From Amyelois transitella (taxonomy: Eukaryota > Arthropoda > Insecta > Lepidoptera > Pyralidae), in contig NC_083513.1 of assembly GCF_032362555.1 (NCBI RefSeq), forward strand, positions 1,054,001-1,118,000: 64,000 bases of DNA. The letters are read 5' to 3'. A program made the position numbers and the translations under genes. The notes below the pieces were generated by a model. It worked only from the letters and a program-made list of their open reading frames with translations, searched no databases and was not told the DNA's origin. Below are positions 34,631 to 47,300 of the stretch, one piece after another (the stretch's first letter is position 1; every line of letters begins with the position of its first letter).

Positions 34631-34829
34631 CAGTAGTGGCTCTGACTTCCCCGTAAAAAATGAAGCGATGTTAATGTCTGTGCGTGCGTGCTAACTATTA
34701 GTTCGATGTCCATTAAAGCTATTCCAAAGTCAATTCACAACTTCGAAGTATAACATAATATATATATATATATGTTTGTATATTTTATCGATCGGACCCC
34801 GAGCTCTCAAGGTCACGCACATATAATAC

Positions 34830-35228
34830 ACAAGCTGTGCCCGCGACTTCGTCCGCGTAGAATAGTTATTTTGGGCATCATTGAAGCCCTCAAGGATGAA
34901 TAATTTTCCCCGTTTTTTTTCACATTTTCCATTATTTCTTCGCTCCTTATAGTTGCAGCGTGATCTTATGAGTATATAGCCTTAAACCTTCCTCGATATA
35001 TCGTTTTTTCAACGCAAAAATAATTTTTCAATTCGAACCAGTAGTTAATGAGATTAGTGCGTTCAAACAAACAAACTCTTCAGCTTTATAATATTAGTAT
35101 AAACTAAAGCCTTCCTCGATAAATGGTCTGTTCAACACAAAAAGAATTTTTCAATTCGAATCAGTAATTCATGATATTAGCGCGTTCAAACAAACAAACT
35201 CTTCAGCTTTATAATATTAGTATAGATG
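34830..35228 (-). mobile_element. Helitron plus partial tandem second copy
   Basis: 34830-35100 is complete in reverse (AAGCTGTGCCCGCGAC to AATATTAGTATA). 35105-35226 repeats its outer end, as after head-to-tail insertion. Confidence 0.78.
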
Positions 35229-35244
35229 TAATTACATATTTTTG

Positions 35245-35550
35245 ATAGACAGAGCCAACAGTCTCGATAAGACTGAAAGGCCACGTTCAGCTGTATGGCT
35301 TTATGATAGAATTGAGATTCAAACAGTGACAGGTTGCTAGCCCATCGCCTACAAGAGGAATCCAATGTTTATAAGCCAATCCCTTAGTCGCTTTATACGA
35401 CATCCATGTGAAAGAGATGGAGTAGTCCTATTATTTTTCTTACTTATTTTCAGTGCGTTTTGTACTACTAAAGCACTGATATCATAATTTATTAATTGGC
35501 TCTGTCTACCGCGCAAGGGATATAGACGTGATGACATGTAGGTATGTATG
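35245..35550. mobile_element. S1 fragments
   Basis: A minus copy 35245-35435 lacks its 3'-most block; a plus tail 35497-35550 ends GACGTGATGACATG. Confidence 0.65.
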
Positions 35551-35734
35551 TTGTAATTTTTTTATAAGTAACGCCAACTTCGACTAACGCAAAAATACAA
35601 ATAAGGTTATTTACGTAATGAACACTTCATTCATACTTGCATCTTTTTTAGCAACGGTGCTAATTAAGAATCCTTATTAACACAGTGTCGTACAAAAAAT
35701 TTACGCTTCATACGCACAACGTAGACCGCGCCGC

Positions 35735-35948
35735 GCCTTTTAAAATAGGATCACTACATATCCCATGAATGTCGCAAAAGGCGACTAAGGGAGGGGCTAA
35801 AGCATAGGATTCTTCTTGAAGGCGACGGGTTAGCATCCTATCTGTATCTCAATTACATGATTAAGCTATACAACTGATCGCGGCCAGTCTTTATGACTGT
35901 TGGCTCTGTATACCCCACAAGGGTTATACACGTGATTATATGTATGTA
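35735..35948 (+). mobile_element. S1 short element, diverged
   Basis: AGGATCACTACATATCCC to CACGTGATTATATGTATG. Confidence 0.65.
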
Positions 35949-35979
35949 GTTCTACCATAAAAAAAGTCTCCGTCTCCTT

Positions 35980-36260
35980 GGCCTTACAATTAGCACCCGT
36001 TTGGCATTACGCCAAAATTGCGTAATAATACTGTATTTATAAACTACGCGTCCAACGCTCGCTACTTTGTTATGTGCGTCTTAAAACGTGGGTACGAATG
36101 ATGCAATGTATGCGATCCAAATTATACCGTTCAACGCTGAAAGGGATTTCAGTCGTGTGACGTCATCGAAGACATTCGTTAATATTGTAAAGGTCGACGC
36201 GTAGTGAAACAAAATGGCCGCGCCCAACGGCAATCGACATTGGAGTTTTTTTTTTTTCAG
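35980..36260. other. CpG-containing unassigned block
   Basis: Richer in CpG than its surroundings, with TGACGTCA near 36158 and AAAATGGCCGCG near 36211. No reading frame of note. It could be a regulatory element or part of an unrecognised repeat. Confidence 0.35.
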
Positions 36261-36509
36261 CCAGTGTTTTCAATTATTTTTATAGGTAGGGTAAACCAAA
36301 GAGTAATTGCCCACAGACAGTGATTACTAGTTTTTAGAAAAAAAAACTGAAACAAAGGTTGTGTTCTCAATTGTTTCGAATATAATTTACTAGGTTACTC
36401 TATGGTCAATTTATACCTACATAGTATACTTACTTTTGCCTAGGGCGCTCTCGTGGAAATCCCTAAAAATAGTCTATGTTTGATTAAGGATAATTAATTA
36501 TTATTTTTG

Positions 36510-36745
36510 GTGCCGTGTGGTTCTCGGCACCAATAGAAAAAAATATAGGACCACTCCACCTCTTTCCCATGGATGTCGTAAAAGGCGACTCAGGGATAGG
36601 TTTATATAATTGGGGTTCTTCGTTTAGGTGAAGGGCTAGCAACCTGGCACTATTCGAATTTCTTTTCCATCACATTCACACAGCTGAACGTGGCCGTTCT
36701 GTTTTTTTTTTTCTAGGCTCTGTCTACCTCGTAAGAATAGAAGTT
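36510..36745 (+). mobile_element. S1 short element
   Basis: GTGCCGTGTGGTTCTCGG to TGTCTACCTCGTAAG; tail degraded. Confidence 0.72.
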
Positions 36746-36789
36746 TTTATATATATGTGAGAAAGAATGTGCAAAACTCCATTAGAATT

Positions 36790-36995
36790 GGAGGTCCCGG
36801 GTTCGAATCCCGGCCAGGACATGATGAGGCACTAACTTTTTCTAATTTGTCTGGGTCTTGGATGTTTATCTACATAAATATATTTTTTTAATATATATAG
36901 TATTGTTGAGTTATTATCTCGTAACACAAGTCTCGAACTTACTTCGAAGCGTACCTATACAATCTGAATAATTTTTCTCGTAAAAATATATTTAT
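36790..36995 (+). mobile_element. S2 SINE, 5' truncated
   Basis: GGGTTCGAATCCCGGCC, then the S2 body and tail. Confidence 0.72.
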
Positions 36996-36999
36996 TATT

Positions 37000-37920
37000 A
37001 TTTTAAGGAGATATTTGTTGGAAATTATTTACCTGTCGTCTTCACATCTTCCGTAAAAGAGTCAAGAGATTTTACTATTGAGAGAATGTCATAAAGATTG
37101 ATTAGTACAGTGTTATCCAATTTACAAACAAACGCATGTGATGTGCATACAATATTTCAAGATAAGATAGATGATTAATATCACCCGTTGATTATATAAT
37201 ATGTATATATATTATATGGTTTTTACTACAAGGTTTTTTGTCCATATAGTGCCTTCATTGTAAGAAAAAGAATTTTCTTTTTTCTTTGTACCTATTTCCT
37301 TCAAAAAAAAGAAGTATTTGAAAATTTTGATTCTTCAGCTTTTTGTATAAATAGTCACGTCTTTATCTCTTACGGGGAAGGCAGAGCCCACAATATCAAA
37401 AATACTGGAAGGCCACGTTTAGCTGTATGGCTTGATAATAAAATGAGATCCGAGATGAGTCGCCTTTTACTACATTTCGTGTACTCTTGACCTGAATTTT
37501 TGCCTTAATTATTTTTGTTTACATAATGCATCAGTTCCCTAAATTTTTTTAATTTTTTGATTTAAATGTAGTCTCTGCCTATCCCTTTAGGGAAAAAGCA
37601 TGATCATGTACCTATGTTTAGTGATAAGGTCGCTTGTTGCTGCTATGTTTTTTAATAAATGATTGTAAATTTGCTGTAATTTATTGTGTTGCAATAAATA
37701 GTTATTGTATTGTATCGTATTGCATATTTTTTTATGATGATACAACCATTTTCTCTCACAATCTATTCTATGTGAAACCCTTAGATAATTGTCAATGAAA
37801 ATGACAGAGCTGAGTCTTCTGGTACGGACTTGCACGCTTAAAAGGAGACTCCAATCACATCCTTTTTGTATACTTTGCTTGGAGAAATAAACAATTTTGA
37901 ATTTGAATTAACAAATATAA
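37000..37920. other. Spacer with decayed S1 and LINE-a pieces
   Basis: 37345-37480 is a poor S1 copy (TAGTCACGTCTTTATCTC). 37568-37615 resembles the LINE-a tail. The rest is AT-rich with no gene seen. Confidence 0.45.
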
Positions 37921-37924
37921 AAAA

Positions 37925-38218
37925 GAAAACGACCCTATCCCATGGATGTCGTAAAAGGCGACTAAATAACCAATAGAAAAAGAATTATATCACTCCATCC
38001 CTTTCCCATGGATGTCGTTAAAGGCGACTAAGGGATAGACTTATAAACTTGGGATTCATCTTTTAGGCGATGGGCTAGCAACCTATCACTATTTGAATCT
38101 CAATTCTATCTTAAAAGCCAAATAGCTGAACGTGGCCTATCAGTTATTCCAAGCCTGTTTTCTCTGCCTATCCCGCAAGGGATATACGCGTTACCATATG
38201 TATGTATGTATGTATGAA
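37925..38218 (+). mobile_element. S1 fragment followed by S1 element
   Basis: 37932-37968 is a short ATGGATGTCGTAAAAGG piece; 37970-38218 runs to (TATG)n, just upstream of the gene C promoter region. Confidence 0.75.
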
Positions 38219-38234
38219 AATTGCCATAGTCTAC

Positions 38235-38349
38235 TTATAAAGGACGTTTTACCCTCCCAATGAGCGTCGCGTATTAAATATCTCTGTTATTCACTACACT
38301 ATAGTTTAGTACAATTTAGTCTGTGCTGTGTAGTGCCATAGTGCCCACG
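38235..38349 (+). promoter_or_regulatory. Candidate promoter and 5' UTR of gene C
   Basis: This is unique sequence between an S1 repeat (ending about 38215) and the gene C start. TATTAAAT at 38272-38279 is followed by TTCACTAC and TTTAGT within 20-35 bases, a plausible TATA/initiator pair. The ATG at 38350 sits in CCCACGATGG. Confidence 0.33.
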
Positions 38350-41300
38350 ATGGAGACCACGCCGCTGGATGAGACCAAAGTGACACCGTTCGAGGACGCT
38401 TTGACAAAAACCGGTTCGTTGTTTATACAAATTACTATTGTATTATTGATCGATGTTACAAATTTTGTAATGTGCGTGTAGTGTGTTTTTGTATTGCGCT
38501 GTTGATTTTCCATTCCATATATGAAAAATTAATTTATTTCTATAAAATAAAAGTCGTTACGGCGGCGGTCTGTTTTGCGAAATTTAATTAATACATTTTT
38601 TGTGTAGCGATCTTGATAATGTTATTTACTTTTTTTGGGCATGGAATAGTTAATTTTTTACAACACGAAATCTGGTTCACATTTGATAAAATAATTAAAG
38701 GCAAGTTAATGTTTTATTTTTGAACCAAAACCGAGGTGGTAAATAAATGAACAATATTATTCAACTAATTAATTTACAATACTAGCTCTTGCCCGTGACT
38801 TTATTCACAAGATCAATTTGTAGTGAAATTTTACTCAGATGATATCTCCGAGACTGTTGGCTCTGTCTACCCCGTAATGGATATAGATGTGACTATATGA
38901 ATGAATGAATTAAAAATTTCTCCAAAATCTTTTCATTCGCCGTTACATACTTACTGAAAAAATAACGTTCGCATTGTTAAATATTTGACTGATGCTTCTG
39001 TGAAAATTCCAAAACGGAAAATAACCTGTTTCCTTATTAGTTCTTAAGGTTTTGTATACGTCTATGCTAAAGGTTCAGTAGGTAGTTTATGACTATTCGT
39101 TATAAAAAAAAACACAAATCTTTTCTCTTTAAGTAATAATATTATTATTTTGAATCTGTATTTATTTTTTCCCTTGCGGGTTAGAAGCCTATTTTTAGCC
39201 TTAAACGCCTTTCACAACATGCATGGGAAAGAGATTGTGTAGTCCTATTCTTTGTTAAATTGGTGTCAGGAACCACATGGCACAGTCTGTATCCATCTCA
39301 GTTTTGTCCAAAGGTTCGACTGGCAGAGACTGCCTTGTGGCATTAAGTCCACCTGTTGTACATTTTAAAAGCATAAAGTTTAAATAAATCCTACTAATAT
39401 TATAAATGCGAAAGTTTGTGAGTGTGTCAGGATGTCAGTATGGATGTTTGTTACTCTTTCACGCAAAAACTACTGAACCGATTACAATGAAATTTGGTAT
39501 GAAGGTAGCTGAAGACCCAGAATAACATATAGGCTACTTTTTATCCCGGAGTTCCCACGGGATTAATAGAGTTTCCATGCGGACGAAGTCGGGGGCGGCC
39601 TCTAGTAAATAAATATAGCCAGGAGGTAGAAAAAGAAAGTCGTCTGACCTGAGTAAATAAAACTGAAATATTATAGTTTACCAAATATTTTATTAAGATG
39701 AAAAAGTGGGACGTACAGGTAAATATGAGACCGATATAAATTTTATTGGTCTGAGATATTGTATGTGTAATGAGGACGTCAATCTATAATGAACTGTCTT
39801 TGCGAAAAGTTGAACTTGTCCATTTAAGGTCATTCTCCAAGTAAATCCAGATGCCAATGCCAATTAATTTATATTTCTGTTCCTAATTTCACTTCGCCGA
39901 AATATATTGGCCTAAAATTGCTGTTTGACCTAATTGTCGTTTGTCCTAATTGATTTATTAACATCTTCATAATTAAGCTTTTTATTTACATACATACATA
40001 TGGTCACGTCTATATGCCTTGCGGGGTAGACAGAGCCAACAGTCTTGATAAGACTCAAAGGCCACGTTCAGCTATTTGGCTTAATGTTAGCATTGAGATT
40101 CAAATAGTGACAGGTTGCCAACCTATCGCCTAAAAAAGAATGCCAAGTGTGTAAGCCTATCCCTTAGTCGCCTTTTACGTCATCCATGGGAAAGAGATGG
40201 AGTGGTCCTTTTCTTTTTGTATTGGTGCCGGGAACCACAAGGCAGTGCCAGTAGCTAGTTAGTCATAAACTTGTCAAACCTGCTTAGTGATATAGTTTTC
40301 CTTCTAGTTATTAATTACCGGATTTGACCTCCGTTACCTACTCTAAGGATTGACCGGAACCAATCTTATGAAGGTTTACTATTATTGCGTTTCGAAAGAT
40401 TATATTTATAACCGCCTTCAAAAAAAGGTGGTTCTCAGTTTGAACTGTACTTGTGTATGTTTATTCGCGATTATCTCGCGTGTCGATGAACCGATTTTGA
40501 TGCGGTTTTCCGGAAAGTGTTTGTTACATTAGGTTTTAAAAATTTGCCGACTTCAAAAAACAAGGATTTTGATTGGAGACGGTTCTGTTTTTACAAATGT
40601 TATGGAAGTGTATCATATAAATAATATATATATTTTATTTATTTATTTATACCATTGTATCTCGCACTCCCAGGTCCCAGGTTCCAGGGTATCCTTCCTC
40701 GTGTATAAGGAACGATTTAGCTGCGAAGGTTTCATAAAAATACTGTTTACGAACGCTTTTTTTTACACATACATACATAATCACGTCTATATCCCTTGCG
40801 GGGTAGACAGAGCCAACAGTCTCGCAAAGACTGATTGGCCTACGTTGTACCAGATGTATGGCTGGAAGATGGAATTGTGATTTAAATAGTAATTTACTAC
40901 ACGCAAAAGCTACTGAACCGATTACGATGAAATTTGGTATGTAGGTAGCTGAAGACCCAGACTAACATATAGGCTACTTTTTATCCCTGAGTTCCCGCGG
41001 GATTGATTGTTAAATTATGACAGGATTTCCACGCGGACGAAGTCGCGGGCGGCCTCTAGTACTAAATGAACGACCCAGCGGTTAGATTATTAATTTGCTT
41101 TACCAAAGACCTCCTTACGTACACTGCTCTGTGTTTTAATGTCGGCGTGCGCGTCCACATCTGTGCGACGAGGAAATTTCCATTTATTCACATTAATTGA
41201 CTGCAATGATGTAGATATACTTACTGTAAACGATACAAAATGATGCCGTTTCAATTGATTGATGTATGAACGATTTTAATTAGTTATATTAAGAAGAGTT

Positions 41301-44300
41301 TGGTTTCTTTGCAATTCTACTGTGCCGTGTGGTTCCCGGCGCTAATAAAAAAAAGAATAGGACCACTCCATCTCGTTCTCATGAATGTCGTAAAAAGCGA
41401 CTAAGGGATATACCCCTTGCGGGGTAAACGAAGCCAATAGTCATCAGAAGACTGAAAGGCCACGTTCAGCTGATAGCCGTTGGCTTAATGATAGAATTGG
41501 ATTTTTGTAGACTTAAATATATTCATAAAGTCACGTCTATAACTCTTGCGGGGCAGACAGATCCAACAGTCTTGAAAAGACTGAAAGGCCACTTTCGGCT
41601 ATATGGCTTTATGATACATACATACATAAAATCACGCCTCTTTCCCGGAGGGGTAGGCAGAGACTACCTCTTTCCACTTGCCACGATCTCTGCATATTTC
41701 CTTCGCTTCATCCACATTCATAACTCTCTTCATGCAAGCTCGGCGGTTATGATTGAGATTCAAATAGTGGTATTCTATTCTGTTGCTGTCTCACCGCCTA
41801 CAAGAGGAATCCTAAGTTTATAGCATATCCCTTACTCACCTTTTACGACATCCATGAAAAAGATAATGGAATGGGAACTTAACCTTCTTCTAATTCCTTC
41901 AAAAATAAGCTTAATAAATTCTTTCTCGAGTCTTGAATTGGTTTTGAAGTTAATTTAGAATATATACATGTTTATATATTTACTTTATTTATTTATTTGT
42001 ATTTTACGTATATAATTGTTGTGTCTTAAGGATAATTCTAGTAAAAGAACTGTTGTTCACCCTTGCCTCAATTTTGTTTATGATCCTCTTATTGTCAGGT
42101 TGGCTGGAAGAGATCCCACTTAGGGATAAGCCCGCCTTTGTACTGTACTGTTTTTATTTGTAATGTACTCCTTTAGTAAACAATAAAGCATTTACTTACT
42201 TACTTATTTTTGTTTTCAGGTAATGGCCTCTACAACATCCTCCTGGTGGCGGCCAACTCGCTCATACTCCTGGCCATCATTATGGACCTCTTCGGGTTCA
42301 CTCTCATCGTCAACGTGGCCTGTGACCTGAGACTCACCATAGCTCAGAAGGCCATTCTCTCTTCTTTTCCCTTTATAAGTAAGAACAGTTTTATTTCGCT
42401 TAAAAAAAAGTTAGTTTTATTAGAAGGTGCGCTCTTTGTATTCTTCCTACTTGACCATCAGCATAAATCTGTTTGATTTGGATCTCATGGTGAACGTGGC
42501 TTGTGATCTTAGGCGTAAAAGGCGACTAAGGGATAGGCTTACAAACTTGGGATTCTTATTTTACGCAATGGGCTAGCAACCTGTCACTATTTGAATCTCA
42601 ATTCTATCATTACGCCAAGTAGCTGAACGTGGCCATTCAGTCTTTTCAAGACTGTTGGCTCTGTCTGCCCCGCAAGGGATATAGACGTGACCATATGTAT
42701 GTATAGGTATGTAATAATATACATATTTTTTGTTCTTCCCTGACTTGGCATTTAGTCTAAAACTACAGGTGAAGCAAAGACTTTCTTAATTGTTTAAAAG
42801 TTTCCGTTTCCAAAAAGATATTTACGACACAGCTCTCAGAAGCCTCCAGTCAAAAACAAGAACATAACTGCAGAGCCCATGAATTTATTAAATCTATACT
42901 AATATTATAAAGCTGAAGAGTTTGTTTTGTTTGTTTGCTTTGTTTGTTTGTTTGTTTAAACGCGCTAATCTCAGAAACTACTGAACCGATTTGAATAATT
43001 CTTTCACTGTTAGATAGTCTATTTATCGAGGAAGGCTATAGGCTACATTTTATCCCGGATTTCCTACGGGAAACGTCAACAATGCAGGTGAAAGTTGAAT
43101 GAGTCGGCCATCTGCGAGCTTTCCACGCGAACGCTGCGCAAACCAACAAAGATATAGAAAAACAATGTACTAAAGATGTGAAGTACTCATTTTTTGCCAC
43201 AAAAAAGTCCGCGAGAGCATATATCTATCTCTTAAGGTTTACTTACAATAACCACTTTTATGTTCATTTTTTAAGATTATTTTTTCATTATAAACATAAG
43301 TTATTTTGAAACCAATTTTCTTTAATTCAGTATTAATCCTTATCCAAATAAATATGTTTATTACTTTCGGCTTTTCATGTAGACTAAAATTGCCATTTAC
43401 AGTATATAAATCAGACGAATAGGTTTTGAGATATAGTCGTTATAAGCAATTTGCAGCGAAACATTTAATACGGCGAACCAGCGTTCTTTCTAATACGCGT
43501 GACCGCCTGACCGCCTGAGGAGGATGTTTGCAAAAATAAATAAATATGATGCCCAAAATAACTATTCCACGCGGACGAAGTCGCGGGCACAGCTAGTACT
43601 TTTATACACATCGAGTATTATTACCTACGTCTTTATCTATTTAGACTCGAATAGAAGTTCTAATAGTGAGAGATTGCTTTACATCATCAATCTTGATTTG
43701 ATTTACATCATCAATAATCACTTATAAGAAGAATCGCAAGTTTTAAATCTTCTCCTTGATTAAATTTAACGATATTCGTGGCACCTGGCACATATAATGA
43801 TTTCTCTTCACTACCAGTATCTTGCACTAGATAAACTTGACGACTTGCCTCAATTTTGTAGGCGATCCTCTTATTGTCAGGTTGGCTGGAAGAGATCCCA
43901 CTTAGGGATAAGTCCAGCCCTTTGTACTGTACTGTTTTATATTTGTAATGTATTCCTTTAGTGAACAATAATGCATTTCAAACTCATTTACTGATATTAT
44001 TGCAGGCATCATCGTTGTATCTTTTGCGTGGGGTTACATATCGGACACTAAAGGCCGTAAGTTCACCCTCGTGGTGTCGCTGCCAACAGCGTTCGTCCTC
44101 TCGTGTTTGTGCAGTCTGTCTCCGAACTGGATTGTGCTGGGAGTCCTGAAGTTCCTGTCTGTTTGTTTGTATGTTCATTTGTTACAAATACAAATACGCC
44201 GTGTGGTTCCCGGCACCAATGAAAAAAGAATAGGACCACTCCATCTCTTTCCCATGGATGTCGTAAAAGGCGACTAAGGGATAGGCTTACACAATTGGGA

Positions 44301-47300
44301 TTCTTTTTTTTTTTAGGCGATGGGCTAGCAACCTGTCACTATTTGAATCTCAATTCTATCATAAAGCCAAATAGCTGAACGTGGCCATTCAGTCTTTTCA
44401 AGACTGTTGGCTCTGTCTACCCCGCAAGGGATATAGACGTGACAATATGTATGTATGTATGTATGTACAAATTCTTTATTTGCTATAAATGCGGTACAAT
44501 TATAGGTGTTAAAAAGCATATACATTAAATTAAAATTGAAATTGTTGTTTTTAGCATCAATCCGCTTTTGGTAATTTAAGTAAAGAATCATGTCCGCTTT
44601 TAGGGATTTGAGTAAATAATTCATTAGCTTGCACATTTTTCGAGATTGTATTAACAAGAAGCGTCTTTATTACTTTAAGATTTGTTTTTTTTGGCAATCT
44701 GTTTGTAGATACTACAATAGTCTATTGAAAGTGAAAAACTTCTTCTTCTTCTTGATGATTTCAAGCTTCTTTTTCTTCTTTAACATTTATTGTTGTTTCT
44801 GTTTTCAGTTCATGCGCAGCAAACTCTGTCACGTACACGTTAGTCGGAGAGTCCTGTATTCAGCGCCTGCGCAGCAAGTACATGCTTCTGATGAGCTGCC
44901 TTTTGCTGTTGGGCCCTGCTGCTGGTGCTGGTAAGATCTTGAGACGTTGGTAGAATAGCTATTTTCCTCTCTTTCATTCTTTTATATATACATACCTAGC
45001 TGTGCCCGCGACTTCGTCCGCGCGGAATAGTTATTTGGGCATCATTGAAGCCCTCAAGAATAAATAATTTTCCCCGTTTTTTTCACATATTCCATTATTT
45101 ATTTGCTCCTTATAGTTGCAGCGTGATAAATGGTCTATTCAACGCAAAAAGAATTTATCAATTCGAACCAGTAGTTCCTGAGATTAGCGCGTTCAAACAA
45201 ACAAACAAACTCTTCAGCTTTATAATATTAGTATAGATTTTATCACAAATCCCATGGGATATGACCTTTTTTTTTGGGACGAACGATATTGTTGCTTTTG
45301 TTTGACGAAAGATAAAGTTTGATTTTTGAAATTGAAAAATAAGAGTTTGCCATGTCGTTGAATAAAAGACTTTATTGAAGTACTTACAAGATTTCTTTTT
45401 CTGTTCCAGTTGTTGCATACCTGACCACTCTATTGTCATTCTCACTACCAATACCAGCATTGGGAATCAACTTCACACCTTGGCGGCTTCTCATCATCAT
45501 AATGTCTATACCTATAGGGCTGGGTGGCGTCTTTATCCACTTCTTCCACGAATCTCCCAAGTTCCTCGCCAATTGGGACAGGAATGATGAAGCTCTGAAG
45601 GTTTTGGAGTCGATTTACAGGATCAACCATAAAGGGTCGTTGGACGAATTTCAGGTGAATTAAAAATTTATATATTTAACTGATTCTCATTGATGTCGTA
45701 AAAGGCTATTAAGGGATAAGCTTTTAATTTGGGATTCTTCTTTAAAGCGATAGGCTAGCAACCTGTCACTATTTGTATCTCAAATTTATCAATAAGCCTA
45801 ACAGACTTTCAAGACTGCTGGCTTTGTCTTCTCAGGAAGGGATAAAGACGTGATTATATGAATGAATGATTGAATGAACGTAACTGTTTAGCAAGTTTGT
45901 TGTAATGTTGCCTTTTCTTAGGACTTTTTGTAAGGGCCTAGAATACCGTAAACTTACAGCATAATGATATTAAGTTAAAATTATTGCAGTGGGTGACCAT
46001 ACAAAGAATATGATAAACGATATTCTTCTTATAATATCGAACTAAAAAAGAATTTATCAAGAAGATAATGCATTTAAAATAAAATCATATATATAATCAC
46101 TTGTAGCCAGGAAATCTTTGTCAACTATAAGTAGTTAACACTAGCTGATTATATAATCGTATGAAATTTTTTTATACAATTCATTTATCAGTTGTCCATT
46201 CTATACAATAATGTTCGTGATCAACTATTTAGTGTCCAATTAGGCTTCACAATAGATAACAAACAGATATAATTCACGAAAACTTAGATAGGTACCTACA
46301 TATATGATATTGCTTCATCATTGGTAGAGGCGGATGTAACCAGATTGTCCAAAAATTTCCGTATTTCATATCGAAGTTGCTGGTCATTAATTTGTCTGTT
46401 CAGGATTTCATTCATTCGTTGAGGAATTCAATTGGATGTAGGCCAAATATATGACAAGTTCATTAGCTTTCATTAGGTTTCTCTAGATGTGTCGTGTGTT
46501 TCCCAGCACCAATAGAAAAAGAATAGGACCACTTCTTTCCCACGGATGTCGTAAAAGGCAACTATACGATAGGCTTATTATATACTTGGGATTCTTCTTT
46601 TAGGCGATGGGCTAGCAACCTGTCTCTTATTTGAATCGAAATTCAATCATTAAGCCGAATAGCTGAACGTGGCTTCTCAATCTTTTGAAGACTGTTGACT
46701 ATGTTTACCCCGCAAGGGGCATAGACGTCATTATATGTTATGTTAGGTTTCTCCATTTCATCAATCCTGTCTTTCTTATACATGGAAATCATATGGCCTA
46801 ATTTGTTTGTCATTTCTTTTTTTGGAAACTTACAAGAAGGCGTGTTCTTTTAAGCTAGGTATTTTGATTTACTCGTAAAAGCAGTTTTTTCCCATTATAA
46901 CCCAGCGTATGCAGAGATCGTGGCAAGTGGAAAGAGGTAGTTCCTGCCTGCCCCTCCGGGAAAAAGGCGTGATTTTATGTATGTTTGTTACCCAGCGTAT
47001 CATCATAATTATCGTCCAGCTGACTTATTTAGTGTATCTCCTAGAGAACTGAAGAATCCGCTCTGGACAGAACGACCTCCGCAACCTTTGCAGGAGAAAT
47101 GACATTCGATCACGGGTATTTTACACCCAGCGTACCTATACCTCCAGCAATTCATACATACATATGGTCACGTCTATATCCCTTGCGGGGTAGACAGAGC
47201 CAACAGTCTTGAAAAGACTGAATGGCGACGTTCAGGTATTTTTTTGGCTTAATGATAGAATTGAGATTTAAATAGTGACAGGTCTAGAAAATAATCCCCA

